Assembly: GCF_021730395.1 (NCBI RefSeq)
Contig: NW_026463116.1
Location: forward strand, 1-64,000
Direction: 5' to 3'
DNA from: Mercenaria mercenaria
Taxonomy: Eukaryota; Mollusca; Bivalvia; Venerida; Veneridae
DNA length: 64,000 nt
In this document: positions 55,391-64,000 of the stretch, one piece after another
How positions within the stretch are numbered: position 1 is the stretch's first letter
How the letters are laid out: each line of letters begins with the position of its first letter
Position numbers and translations under genes: made by a program
The notes under the pieces: generated by a model
The model's input: the letters and a program-made list of their open reading frames with translations, nothing else
What the model was told of the DNA's origin: nothing
The model's database searches: none

Positions 55391-56212
55391 GCTCAAAAAG
55401 GGTAGGGTGCTGTCTAAAAGGGGCAGGGTGCTGTCCGAAAGGGGCAGGGTGCTCTTTTGGACGTGAAAGTTACTATAGCAGTAGTTGCATTTTTAGATAT
55501 CTATAGTTAATATGTATTCCATTTATCTTTATTGCACACTTAATAGAAATGTCACAGAATAAAGTGGTAAATCTTCCTAAACCAGTAACATAGTTTACAA
55601 AGGCGTTTTACTTACTTTATAGTTCAGGTTAAACCATTCAAACCTTTCTCTTAAAAAATGTCACCAAGAATGTCAACTTATTCATGAATATGGATATGAT
55701 TAATCTGTTAATATAAGCTTTATAATCTTGAAACCAAGATCATGTTGTAAACAACATAGTTAAAGGCCTGTTTCAGGTCACATTGTAAACTAATAATTAT
55801 CAAAAGCCATGTTGTATTGATCAGGTCTTTCATCAATATTTCATTAACAGAAAAGTGCTACTATAGTCAAGTTAAAGTTTACTAAAACGCATATCCAAAA
55901 TATACTATCCGGATACTGGTACACTTTCGGAATGTTGCCTGAAAGTAGTTTTACTTAGTTTACATGATCCACTAGGGTAAACCAGAAATAGTTCCTCACA
56001 TTTTGATGTTTCTCATCATAAGAAATACACCGACAGTCAGCTTTTTTGAAGGAAATATGGAGAAATTGCATAGTTGAGTTGAGGTCACAGCCTAAAACTT
56101 GGCCGATTGAACACTTCGTCGGTATCGTCTACTTCCGGTAGGATCCCTCAGGTAAAAAACACACAGGTATGTTTATGAATTATATAAATGTGACGTCTAT
56201 GTTTAAAAGTGG
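55391..56212. other. Non-coding, with a short 21-bp triplicate
   Basis: About 55,400-55,455 has three copies of AAGGGGCAGGGTGCTGTC-like sequence in tandem. The rest is AT-rich. 56,100-56,212 probably includes the 3' untranslated end of the LINE that follows. No gene. Confidence 0.4.
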
Positions 56213-57226
56213 TTACGCGAGAAACTTTCTCGGACCACGGGTTCCAAAACGCTTGGTGGCTTCAATAAAATCATTCAGTTCGTTGTTGAGCGCCCGTCGC
56301 CATTCTTTGTAGGGGTCATTTTCATCAATGGTTAGGAAAGGCTTCTCACTGAAGACTGGTATACCCGTCAAGAGGAACATCTCTTTCTTTGCCTTCTCTC
56401 TTGCACTGGTGCATATAGGGCACTCACAGTAAAAGTGCTCCACTGCCTCACGACTTCCACATTCGCAGTATGGACAGTCAGTCAAACCAACTTTGTAATT
56501 GTAGTCCTTCAAACAGTACCCACTCTGTAGCGCTAATATGCTTCTTTGATGTGGTAGACCATCAAAGTTTACTTTGTTGCGGTTGACTTTTGGTTGGTAC
56601 TGGAACAGAGTTCGCCCACTTTCTGAAATTTCCCATCTACGTTGCCACTTGTCAAAGGTAGCCAGCGATGCTGCAGCACGTATCTCTGTCTGACTGGTGG
56701 GCTGATCGAACTCCTCTGCCTCTTTGGCTGCTTCTTTAGCAATGGCGTCGGCTTTGTCATTTCCATGTATGTTAGCATGCCCTGGTGTCCACTGGAGGTC
56801 TATTTTGCAGCCAGTTTCCTCCACTCGCCTCCATAGTTGGCGTATTTCGGAGCAAAGGTGGGGATGTGAATTGTTCTCCCAGCCTAATGATAGGATTCCC
56901 ACTGCCGACTGACTATCACTCAGGATCTTTACTTTTTGTATCTGCCGCTTTTTGATTTCCTCTGTGACAAGGACCAGTGTTATTTCAATTGCAACCACTT
57001 CGCCAACAAGTATTGAAGAGTGTTTGGAAACTGGCTGTTTCAACTCTACTGTCTCCCCATATGGCAGAAGAACAAAGGCTCCTGAGCCACAGGGTCCAGG
57101 GTTTCCTCTACATGAGCCATCTGTAAATGTTACCATTGATTTGTCATCGGTATCTTCTATCACGGCGGTTATCATTGCCTTAGCCTCATCTTCTTGTTTT
57201 TTGCTTCTTGACTTGGAGGAGCCCAT
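56213..57226 (-). CDS. LINE-encoded RNase H domain and C-terminal CCHC knuckle (copy A)
   Basis: A 337-codon frame. The RNase H catalytic set is intact: D36 (TFTDGSCRGNPGPCG), E76 (VGEVVAIEI), D104 (LSDSQSAVG) and D160 in WTPGHANIHGNDKAD. A C-terminal Cys/His cluster (C251, C254, C256, H264, C267, C269) matches the knuckle of I- and Jockey-type elements. This enzyme would degrade the RNA strand of the RNA-DNA hybrid during target-primed reverse transcription. The methionine at 57,226 is probably incidental, because in copy B the frame is continuous with RT. Confidence 0.85.
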   Translation of the reverse strand: MGSSKSRSKKQEDEAKAMITAVIEDTDDKSMVTFTDGSCRGNPGPCGSGAFVLLPYGETVELKQPVSKHSSILVGEVVAIEITLVLVTEEIKKRQIQKVKILSDSQSAVGILSLGWENNSHPHLCSEIRQLWRRVEETGCKIDLQWTPGHANIHGNDKADAIAKEAAKEAEEFDQPTSQTEIRAAASLATFDKWQRRWEISESGRTLFQYQPKVNRNKVNFDGLPHQRSILALQSGYCLKDYNYKVGLTDCPYCECGSREAVEHFYCECPICTSAREKAKKEMFLLTGIPVFSEKPFLTIDENDPYKEWRRALNNELNDFIEATKRFGTRGPRKFLA

Positions 57227-57231
57227 GTTTT

Positions 57232-58299
57232 CTAGTACTCTGGTCTAGATCGTGTATGTTGAAGGTACTCCAAGTATGAGAACTCTGGTTCAATTGATTT
57301 AAGGTTTACTTCTGTAAGAGAACCCTTGTCATCTATCTGAACTACCATTTTACCAAGAGGGGATGTATATTTTTCATGAGTGAAGCTGTCCTTGATTTCC
57401 TTTAGTCTGTTGGCTGTAAGATGGTCTCTATTTTTTGCGATTAATTTTCCGGCTTCACGTATACTCAACTCTTCTCTGCGCAAATCAAGCGGTAACGTAC
57501 CAGAAAGAACATCGGCAACATCCCTGCTAGAAGTACTTGGTAGGCCCAGACACATTGACAAGCCTTTTCTTTCGACCGTTTCTGGTTGTTGACAGTTACC
57601 TATTTGCCAAACAGTTGACGCATACTCAAGTTGAGGCAACACTATGGATTTGTACAATTGCAGCACATTCTTTTCACTGATCTTTTCTGTTCTGGAGACT
57701 GTATGAAGAATAGATAAGGCTCTTGATCCTCTTTTTTCTACATCTTCAATGCGTTTCTTAAAACATAGTTCACTGTTTAATGTGACTCCTAAAAGTTTTG
57801 GGGTTTGTGTTATTTTGATAATTTTGGAATCTATTACTAGTTTTGTGTCTGGCAGATTGTCTTTGGATTTGGAAAAGATGCAGTACTCTGACTTGTCAAC
57901 ATTAAGTTTCATCCTCCATCTGTAAGTCCACTTTGCAATAACCTCAAGATCAGCATTTACTGTTTCTGTCAAATCCTGCAGATCACTTCCGGTCTGCCAT
58001 AATGTGCCATCATCTGCAAATTTGACCTTGTTGCTTGATATATTCTGGAAGACATCTACCACGAAGATGTTGAATAGTAGGGGAGACAGCACTGAACCTT
58101 GCGGGAGACCAATCTTAGTTGAGAATTCTTCTCCTAATCTGTTTTTAATAAAACATTTTCCTTTTCTGTTTACCAGAAAGTTGTCTATCCATGACCAGAT
58201 CTTTCCTGTTATACCTAGTCTGTGTAACTTGACTCTTAGACCGTCCCTCCACACAATGTCAAAAGCTTTTTCCATGTCTAAGAATACTGCCAGGGTCAT
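57232..58299 (-). CDS. LINE reverse transcriptase palm and thumb (copy A)
   Basis: A 355-codon frame with the catalytic Asp in AVFLDMEKAFD (D8), GLPQGSVLSPLLFN (64-77) and the active-site box KFADDGTLW (FADD at 94-97). Thumb motifs follow (WRMKLNVDKSEYCIFSK; LLGVTLNSEL; QLYKSIVLPQLEYASTVWQ). FADD in place of YADD is shared with copy B. The N-terminal fingers lie in other frames upstream because of frameshifts, so this copy is not functional. Confidence 0.85.
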   Translation of the reverse strand: MTLAVFLDMEKAFDIVWRDGLRVKLHRLGITGKIWSWIDNFLVNRKGKCFIKNRLGEEFSTKIGLPQGSVLSPLLFNIFVVDVFQNISSNKVKFADDGTLWQTGSDLQDLTETVNADLEVIAKWTYRWRMKLNVDKSEYCIFSKSKDNLPDTKLVIDSKIIKITQTPKLLGVTLNSELCFKKRIEDVEKRGSRALSILHTVSRTEKISEKNVLQLYKSIVLPQLEYASTVWQIGNCQQPETVERKGLSMCLGLPSTSSRDVADVLSGTLPLDLRREELSIREAGKLIAKNRDHLTANRLKEIKDSFTHEKYTSPLGKMVVQIDDKGSLTEVNLKSIEPEFSYLEYLQHTRSRPEY

Positions 58300-58340
58300 T
58301 TGTTTCTTGTTGAACCCATCAATACAGCACTATACCAGTC

Positions 58341-59117
58341 TCAGCAACGCATGTGTTGTGTTTCTGAACATTCGGAAACCTTCTTGTTCTGTGTCCAAGA
58401 TATTGTTGTGCTCTGAAAAGGCATATAACCGGGAATGAACAATTCTTTCCATGCATTTCCCAAGCACACTTGTAAGGCTGATTGGCCTGTATGAACTGGT
58501 TTGGAAATATGATTCTTTTCCCTGCTTTTTTTAGGAACTTGATGACTGCAGTCTTCCATTGTACTGGTAAAAATCCATCTTTCCAAGATTTCAGAAAAAG
58601 ATAATGAATTGAAATACGCAATCATTGTCATGGCATCGTTGGCATTGATAAGGAGGTCAGTGTATATTTCATCTGGACCAGGGTTTTTTTTTGTTTTAAG
58701 AAACTGCAGTGATGCCTCAATTTCCTCATATGTTATGTCTCTGTTTAGAAATGTTTCATTTTCTTCTTCTACAACAATCTTTTCATTATTTCTGATGTTT
58801 TGAAGTTCACACTCTATTTCCATTCTGAAACTTTCATCAAACTGTGTATTTTCTATATGTTGACCACTGAAAAAATTCTCTTCCAGAACTTTTGATTTTT
58901 CAACTGTTTCAAAAGCAATGTTTCCATTTTCTGTTTCTAGAGGAAGAATTATGCTGGTATCATCCACTTGATAGCTAGTCAGTTTCTTAAAGGTGTTCCA
59001 TTTCTCTCTTTGGTCAGATGTGCTATTTACTTTTTCACAAAGGCTTGTTACCCATTTATCTTTTGCAGCTTCAATTGTCTTGTCAAAAGCTTCTTCACAT
59101 TCTTTAAGTCTCTGCAA
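58341..59117 (-). pseudogene. LINE RT N-terminal region, frameshifted (copy A)
   Basis: The first ~180 codons (KWVTSLCEKVNSTSDQREKW, FKKLTSYQVDDTSIILPL, DITYEEIEASLQFLKTKKNPGPDEIY) align with copy B at 62,354-61,900. After SFSEILERW the frame is lost; a second frame at 58,621-58,319 (QWKTAVIKFLKKAGK) carries the continuation. At least two or three indels are needed to explain this. Confidence 0.75.
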
Positions 59118-59160
59118 ATTTACTGGTGTTCTTCTTTCTTTAAATACTTTCTTTGACTTG

Positions 59161-59329
59161 TTTAAATCTTGGTTTCATCTCATACATATTCTTGATTCTT
59201 GATTACGAAGCCTTCCGGCCGCAATAACACATCGTTGTCGTCTCCGTCTCGGTTAAATGTCTTGCAATGTAAACGTCTCTCAGGTAGTGTTTTGAAAATT
59301 TACATATTATTTTTTTACATTCAAGCATT
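59161..59329. other. Junction between LINE A and LINE B
   Basis: Between the 5' truncation point of copy A and the stop of copy B. It probably holds the 3' untranslated region of copy B (T-rich on the plus strand at 59,305-59,320) and the copy A insertion junction. No target duplication could be assigned. Confidence 0.4.
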
Positions 59330-60034
59330 TTAGTGGAGTCCGGTTGTGTGATCGGCCAGAACTGGCTTAACAAATCTTTTTGATTTATTAATAAACTGGC
59401 TAAGTTCGTCTATTATAACTGATCTTATATCTTTCCATGGGTCAATTTCTTCTGAACTTAACAGCATTTTCAATTCAAGGTCGCGAACACCTGTTCTGAG
59501 ATTCAAATTTGTTTTCATTGTTTCTCTGTGGTTTTCTGTAATTGGGCATTCCAGCAAGTAATGCTCTACTGATTCTGCGTCACCACATTCACAATGGGGA
59601 TTACTGTCCAGTCCAACCTTGTATCTATGCTCTTTTAAATTACAATGGCCACTTTGTAACTGTATGAGGATTCTTTGATTTGTATTTTTGCTGTAATCCA
59701 GTTGTTTAAGTTTGACTCTTGGTTTCATCTCATACAACGTCTTTCCCTTTCCTGAGGTGTCCCATCGTCTTTGCCACAGCATTGTTACTGTTTCTTTTGC
59801 TGCCTTCTTTATATCCTTTTGGGTAATGGGCTCTTGTGCCTCTCCTTTTATGTCTTCAGCCTGTAGCGCAGCTTCCTTTGCTAAACGGTCTGCAATTTCA
59901 TTCCCAGCAATTTCGGCATGCCCTGGTGACCAGTCAAGGTTTATAGTGGTTCCACCCTGCTCAACAGCTTTCCAGATGCTTTTAACTGTTTGAACTGCCC
60001 TGATATGTAATTTGTTGTCCCATCCTAATGTCAT
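59330..60034 (-). pseudogene. LINE RNase H C-terminal half and CCHC knuckle (copy B)
   Basis: Contains WSPGHAEIAGNEIADRLAKEA and the Cys/His cluster (NPHCECGDAESVEHYLLECP), then a tail ending in LADHTTGLH. The N-terminal half (TDGSCRGNPGPCGAGS) is at 60,161-60,568 and ends in a stop directly after KQPVSK. The part between is open but lacks the catalytic Glu. Confidence 0.8.
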
Positions 60035-60160
60035 AATACCAATTACTGATTGGCTGTCAGAGAATATTTGAAGAAGAGGTATTTCGTATTTTGTTTGCTC
60101 CCTTAAGATGAATGCAAGTGTTATCTTTATTGCTATAAGTCCACCAAGGAGAATTGAAGC

Positions 60161-60568
60161 TTATTTTGAAACTGGCTGCTTTAATTCCATCTGCACACAT
60201 GATCCTGCCCCACATGGGCCAGGATTTCCTCGGCACGATCCGTCAGTAAAAGCTATTACAGCATCTGGGTCTATGTCTTGTAATAGCTGGTTGATAACCT
60301 GTCTGGCTTGTACTTGTTGTTCAACAGTTCTGTTTTTTGAAGAGCCAAGGTTGTTCCAGTAGGTTGGACGGCGTCTACTTGATTGGAGGAATTCCAAGTA
60401 TGACAGCTCTGGCTCTATGCATCTGGTATCAGTTTCAGTGAGTGATTCCATTTCAGATACTTGCATTAACATTCTTCCTATAGGTGTTGATGAAATGTCA
60501 TTGAACTTTTCCTCTTCTCTACATTTATCTAGACATTGTTTCAAAGGGTGGTTTACGCCTTTTGTCAT
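60161..60568 (-). pseudogene. LINE RT C-terminus joined to RNase H start (copy B)
   Basis: SYLEFLQSSRRRPTYWNNLG runs directly into AVIAFTDGSCRGNPGPCG, so RT and RNase H were one continuous frame in the ancestor. It ends in a TAA after PVSK. Confidence 0.75.
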
Positions 60569-60595
60569 TAATTTAGTGCACTCTCTTATTGCTAA

Positions 60596-60925
60596 TTATG
60601 TTCTTCGCAATTCTAATGGTGGTAATCCGGATTGTATTTCTAGGCTTTCGCAGCTGCTTGTGCCCATTGCTCTCATACAAAGTATCAGACCTTTTCGCTG
60701 GACTTTTTCTAATATTTGTACTGAATTACTTGTTTGCCAAACTGAAGACGCATACTCTAGGTAAGGAACAATTAGACTTTGATATAGTTTAATCATATTC
60801 TGTGGAGATACCTTTTCTGATTTTGCTACACATGACAGTAATCCAAGTGATCTTAGTGCTTTTGTTTCTGTATATTGGACATGTTGATTGAAGGTGAGCT
60901 TTTCATCTAGTACAACACCAAGCAC
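60596..60925 (-). pseudogene. LINE RT thumb region (copy B)
   Basis: LGVVLDEKLTFNQHVQYTET and LYQSLIVPYLEYASSVWQTS are RT thumb motifs that align with copy A (LLGVTLNSEL; QLYKSIVLPQLEYASTVWQ). The frame is interrupted on its N-terminal side by the SINE. Confidence 0.8.
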
Positions 60926-60942
60926 CTTTGACTGCTTAACTC

Positions 60943-61108
60943 ATTAGTCCTCCACCTCTGATAATTCATGTGGGGAAGTTGGCAGTTACTTGCGGAGAAC
61001 AGGTTTGTACTGGTACAGAACCCAGGAACACTGGTTAGGTTAACTGCCCGCCGTTACATGACTGAAATACTGTTGAAAAACGGCGTTAAACCCAAAACAA
61101 ACAAACAA
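60943..61108 (+). mobile_element. 5'-truncated SINE inserted in LINE B, 12-bp TSD
   Basis: ACTGCTTAACTC flanks it perfectly (60,931-60,942 and 61,109-61,120). The sequence from CCTCCACCTCTGATAATTC to GAAAAACGGCGTTAAACCC and an AACAAACAAACAA tail matches the 3' part of the SINE at 13,383-13,650. The tRNA head is missing. The LINE coding resumes precisely on both sides, so the SINE came later. Confidence 0.9.
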
Positions 61109-61259
61109 ACTGCTTAACTCTTGTCAAACTTGCTCCATTTAGCCCGAGTTGTATGTCTGGTGTGTTATCTGGGTCCTTCGAAAACATGCAGTATTCTGTT
61201 TTACCTGCATTCAGTTTCATGCGCCACTTATTTGTCCATTCTGATATCGAATTCAAATC

Positions 61260-61862
61260 TTATTGTAGTTGTGTCTCTAGTGTTTTTATGTCTGTATCAG
61301 TACGCCACACTGTACCATCATCAGCGAATTTCACCTTATGACTTATAACTTGTTTTAACATGTCTGTCAAATATAAGTTAAACAACAGAAGGGAAAGTAC
61401 TGAGCCCTGAGGTAGCCCACGGTTTGTCTGGTGGCTGTCATCCCTGCAACCTTGTAGACAGCATATTGCGGTGCGGTTTTGTAGGAAATTGGAAATCCAA
61501 TTCCAGATAGGGCCTTTTATTCCTAATTCATACAATTTCACTAATAAACCATCTCTCCAGACACTATCAAATGCCTTTTCAATATCTAGGAATATGGCTA
61601 CTGAAACCTGTTTATGCTTTAAGTTTGTTGCAATATCTTGTGTAAGGCACAGAAGTGCATGTGTAGTACCTCTTCCTTCTCTAAACCCTTCTTGTTCTTG
61701 GTCTAACAAGTCATGGTGTTCAACAAAAGAATATAATCTGACATTGATGATCCTCTCAAGGCACTTTCCTAAAACACTTGTTAGACTATATGAATGTGGA
61801 ACATAGTAGGTTTCTTTCCCAGTTTTTTTTTTAAAAATTAACATCTGCTGCTTTCCATTCAT
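61260..61862 (-). pseudogene. LINE RT palm (copy B)
   Basis: A 200-codon frame with SLTSVLGKCLERIINVRLYS, QEGFREGRGTTHALLCLTQD, the catalytic AIFLDIEKAFDSVWRDG, GLPQGSVLSLLLFNLYL and the FADD box KFADDGTVW. It ends at a TAA just before the thumb (EWTNKWRMKLNAGKTEYC-like sequence in 61,258-61,130). Confidence 0.85.
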
Positions 61863-62386
61863 GAGGGAGTATACCTTGGTTGAAGGACATCTGAAACAAT
61901 GTTGTTACAGCTGTTATCAAAGCATCGTTAGTTTTTCTGACCAAATCAGTGTATATATTGTCTGGACCGGGCGCTTTACCCTTTTCTAGTCTTTGTAAGG
62001 CAGCTTCAACTTCACTTCTAGTTATTTCATGATTCAAGAATTCATCAACTGGTTCCTCCGCTATTCCATTTCTGATGTTGTTAAGCTTACCTTCTATCAT
62101 AATTTTGAATTTGTCATCGAAAGTCTCATTCTTAACATGTTCTCCCTTCAAAAAGGTATTTCTCAGTATTCTACATTTTCCTTCCTTGTCAAATACTGGT
62201 TTCCTTCATCTATTAATGGCAGCATAATACCCGCATCAGACTCTTCATAGGATGTTAGTTTGTGAAATGGTTGCCACTTTTGGCCTGGGTCAGTGTGTCT
62301 ATCAATTTGGGTGCATGTTTCGTCTATCCATTTTGATTTCGCATCTTCACACACTTCTTTATATATTTGTTCTTTGTTACGTAGTT

Positions 62387-62833
62387 CTAATAGAAGGTTC
62401 TGTGTTTTCCTCCTCCTAAAGTGCTTTTAGCAGAATTTAAATCTCTTTTAGCTGTTTTCACCTCTTCATTTGTCCATGGATAAGTGGTTCTCCTATGATT
62501 AATTGGAACCCTGACCTTAGGTATACATTTATCCATACAATCTTTGAATACTCTTAAGAAGGAGTCATACAGTTCATCCATACTTGTTTTTGAGTTATCA
62601 CTCACATTCCAATCATTGAATTTTACTGTAGTTTCTTCTTTCCATGCTTTCCAATCTACTTTTCTTAAATTGTATTTTTCAATGTATTCATTTTGCCCTC
62701 TAGGTATGCCATCTTCAGTTTTCACAAGCACAGCTATGTGGTCAGATCTCACATTTTCATGATCTAATGTTTGACAGCATGCAACATCGGGAGTAATAAG
62801 ACTTGTGAACTTACTTTTACTTTTGATATTCAT
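62387..62833 (-). pseudogene. End of APE-type endonuclease plus linker (copy B)
   Basis: ENVRSDHIAVLVKTEDG holds the conserved Ser-Asp-His box of AP-endonuclease-like domains that nick DNA for target-primed reverse transcription. A Trp-rich linker follows (KVDWKAWKEETTVKFNDW). Upstream of about 62,840 the homology stops, which marks the 5' truncation. Confidence 0.75.
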
Positions 62834-62840
62834 TAAAATG

Positions 62841-63245
62841 TGTGCATTTTCTGGTTGAAATCACACTAGAATCAAACTGCATTGATATATACTTGTTATT
62901 ATACTAAACAACGGTCTAATTTAAATTTTGCACAAAGAAATCTAGGGCACTTTTCACGTGCTCGGTAATCAGCCGGCCGCTTACAAACGCCTTTTTGACA
63001 TTACACAGGATCCATACTCGAGCTAGCGATCTTTATCAATTAGTTTTAACATTTCGTTGATTCTCATTACCTGTGTGCACTCGCCATGACTCCATTTTTA
63101 GGGCAGCGTGGCGGCAGTAAAAAAGGGCAGGGCAGGCCGGGGCGCCCCGCTGCGTCGCTCTAGAAATTACACTAAAGACAGGTCATGCCGACGCGTAGAG
63201 CAGCCCCCCCACCCCTATTCTCCGAATAGTGGAGCTAAAAACTAT
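62841..63245. other. Non-coding, ends with a tandem-core element right end
   Basis: 62,841-63,095 shows nothing recognisable. 63,096-63,245 is GC-rich and finishes with CTCCGAATAGTGGAGCTAAA, the right-end motif of the family seen at 1-160 and 17,960. Confidence 0.4.
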
Positions 63246-63544
63246 GGCCAGATTATTGAAAAAAATATTATGAGATTAATAATACAATTCACAATATTAA
63301 ACATTAATCAGTACAGCCATTAAGCAAGGTGTGACCAAACTTGTACACAATGGTTAACATGATAGACCTGTTTTTAAACTGCTTTTATCTGTAAATCATT
63401 CTTGTTTTTAACACTATCAACTGTATTCATACTTGCAATACACACCGTGTATTACTTTTATCCTCCTATCCAATCTACTTTTAACTTCTTGTACAGGCGC
63501 GCAGCTGCACAAAATACTCGCAGAGAGGAGTGTTGCAGTATAAA

Positions 63545-63569
63545 TAGATAGATAGATAGATAGATAGAC
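63545..63569 (+). repeat. GATA microsatellite
   Basis: Five to six tandem copies of ATAG/GATA. Confidence 0.9.
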
Positions 63570-63614
63570 ATTTCATTCACTAAATGAACTTTTTTATTTG
63601 AAAAATATCTTTAC

Positions 63615-63659
63615 CTCTTTGCAGTTTCTTGATTTCCCCCATTATTGCATTCACACCAC
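63615..63659 (-). CDS. 45-nt phase-1 exon, paralogue of 18,081-18,125
   Basis: The minus strand has acceptor CTTTTACAG and donor GAG|GTAAAG. The exon has the same length and phase as the one at 18.1 kb and reads GVNAIMGEIKKLQR between split codons. Flanking intron blocks are also alike (TAAATGAACTTTT...TTTGAAAAA on one side; ATCAAAACAC...ACATACAGGTGC-like on the other). A HEPN exon would be expected upstream, beyond 64,000. The sequence alone does not prove expression. Confidence 0.5.
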
Positions 63660-63796
63660 CTGTAAAAGATATATCATTATTATTCTTATCAAAACACGGA
63701 TATATTGATGTTAAGTCAACATATTTTTGCCACCATACAGGTGCAAGAAATAGTTCTTCCCTTGTTAATCCGCTTTTACAATGTAAACAAGAGGGT

Positions 63797-64000
63797 CATG
63801 ATGACCACATTGACAACATCACCAAAAAAGCAAATCAAACATTGGGTTTCCTAAGACGTAACATCAAAGTGAACTCAGAAGGGTTAAAATCACAAGCATA
63901 CAAAACACGTGTACCAGCTGGAGTACAGTTCTACTGTGTGGTCCCCCCACTCTGAAACTCTTATTGATCAGCTTGAGTCTGTGCTGCGCTGGGCTGCACG
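63797..64000 (+). mobile_element. CR1-type LINE reverse transcriptase fragment
   Basis: HIDNITKKANQTLGFLRRNIKVNSEGLKSQAYKT is followed, after one frameshift near 63,915, by LEYSSTVWSPHSETLIDQLESVLRWAA. This is the thumb-region signature of CR1/L2-like LINEs (AYKTLVRP..EY.S.VW.P). It runs off the window. It lies in the presumed intron upstream of the 45-nt exon. Confidence 0.8.

Larger units (their letters stand above)
56213..59160 (-). mobile_element. 5'-truncated I-group LINE (RT + RNase H), copy A
   Basis: The minus strand encodes, in order, a linker and RT N-terminal region (59,117-58,341; LQFLKTKKNPGPDEIYTDLL), the RT palm (58,299-57,232) and RNase H (57,226-56,213). The endonuclease and any ORF1 are absent: the homology to copy B starts after the endonuclease, so the element is 5'-truncated. 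Several frameshifts scramble the RT between about 58,600 and 58,300. The RT/RNase H boundary carries an in-frame TAG and a 1-nt deletion relative to copy B. RNase H after an APE-type RT places it in the I/Nimb-like group; the exact clade needs a tree. Confidence 0.85.
59330..62840 (-). mobile_element. 5'-truncated I-group LINE, copy B, interrupted by a SINE
   Basis: The minus strand carries, in order, the C-terminal end of an APE endonuclease (62,833-62,387; RSDHIAVLVK holds the SDH box), linker (62,354-62,163), RT fingers (62,151-61,831; LQRLEKGKAPGPDNIYTDLV), RT palm (61,862-61,260), thumb (61,258-60,596, with a SINE at 60,943-61,108) and RNase H (60,568-59,330). It is related to copy A but clearly diverged, so a separate subfamily. 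Several frame breaks and stops are visible. The catalytic Glu region reads LGGLIAIKI where copy A has VGEVVAIEI, so the RNase H has also lost a catalytic residue. Confidence 0.85.

Noticed and set aside
56569-56912. Extra frames opposite or overlapping the RNase H domain
   Set aside because: Shadows of the LINE frame in other phases.

Overview
This is a 64-kb piece of an AT-rich animal nuclear genome, most likely a bivalve mollusc. The reasons are the B-box/beta-propeller (TRIM-like, RING-less) genes, a DZIP3-like HEPN exon with short phase-1 exons, tRNA-derived SINEs ending in a GTTAAAC-type tail, and many interspersed elements whose cores are tandem repeats of 150-175 bp (the pearl-like style known from bivalves). 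The species cannot be fixed from the sequence. No bacterial operon, rRNA, convincing functional tRNA, CRISPR array or LTR/virus-like element was recognised.

Host genes are sparse. One clean coding exon is the B-box/propeller gene at 48.5-50.2 kb (minus). A paralogue at 9.4-15.7 kb (minus) is broken: it is split in two by a 4.67-kb insertion and also carries a nonsense codon and a lost zinc ligand. A HEPN-domain exon lies at 19.1-19.7 kb (minus), followed downstream by a 45-nt phase-1 exon at 18.1 kb. A paralogous 45-nt exon at 63.6 kb implies a second gene of that family running off the right edge. The last two exons of an unidentified membrane protein lie at 32.2 and 33.9-34.2 kb (plus).

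The two B-box copies sit at the ends of a direct segmental duplication (about 0.8-15.7 kb and about 40.9-50.2 kb). The copies carry different insertions, so each gives the empty site for the other's elements. Copy 1 has a TTAA element (1.5-2.5 kb), a hAT-like element (2.7-3.95 kb) and the 4.67-kb foldback element (10.9-15.6 kb). Copy 2 has a TA-flanked MITE, a pearl-like array (41.6-43.8 kb), a SINE (45.2-45.5 kb) and a decayed mariner (45.8-46.8 kb).

The most striking object is the insertion at 10,914-15,582. Its arms of 1.5-1.7 kb are inverted, built almost entirely from a 25-bp satellite monomer, have near-identical tips of over 100 bp, and are flanked by a perfect 9-bp target duplication inside a B-box codon run. 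This is the architecture of Drosophila foldback (FB) elements. A second inverted-minisatellite element (22-bp monomer, TA duplication) sits just upstream of the intact paralogue at 50.3-51.25 kb. Other well-bounded DNA elements are a hAT MITE with an 8-bp duplication (26.9-28.0 kb), a 3.9-kb element with arms of about 460 bp (34.4-38.3 kb) and a Harbinger-like element (52.1-54.0 kb).

The right end (56.2-62.8 kb) holds two related but distinct 5'-truncated LINEs of the RNase-H-bearing I group, both minus strand. The second is interrupted by a SINE with a 12-bp duplication. A CR1-type reverse transcriptase fragment runs off the right edge.
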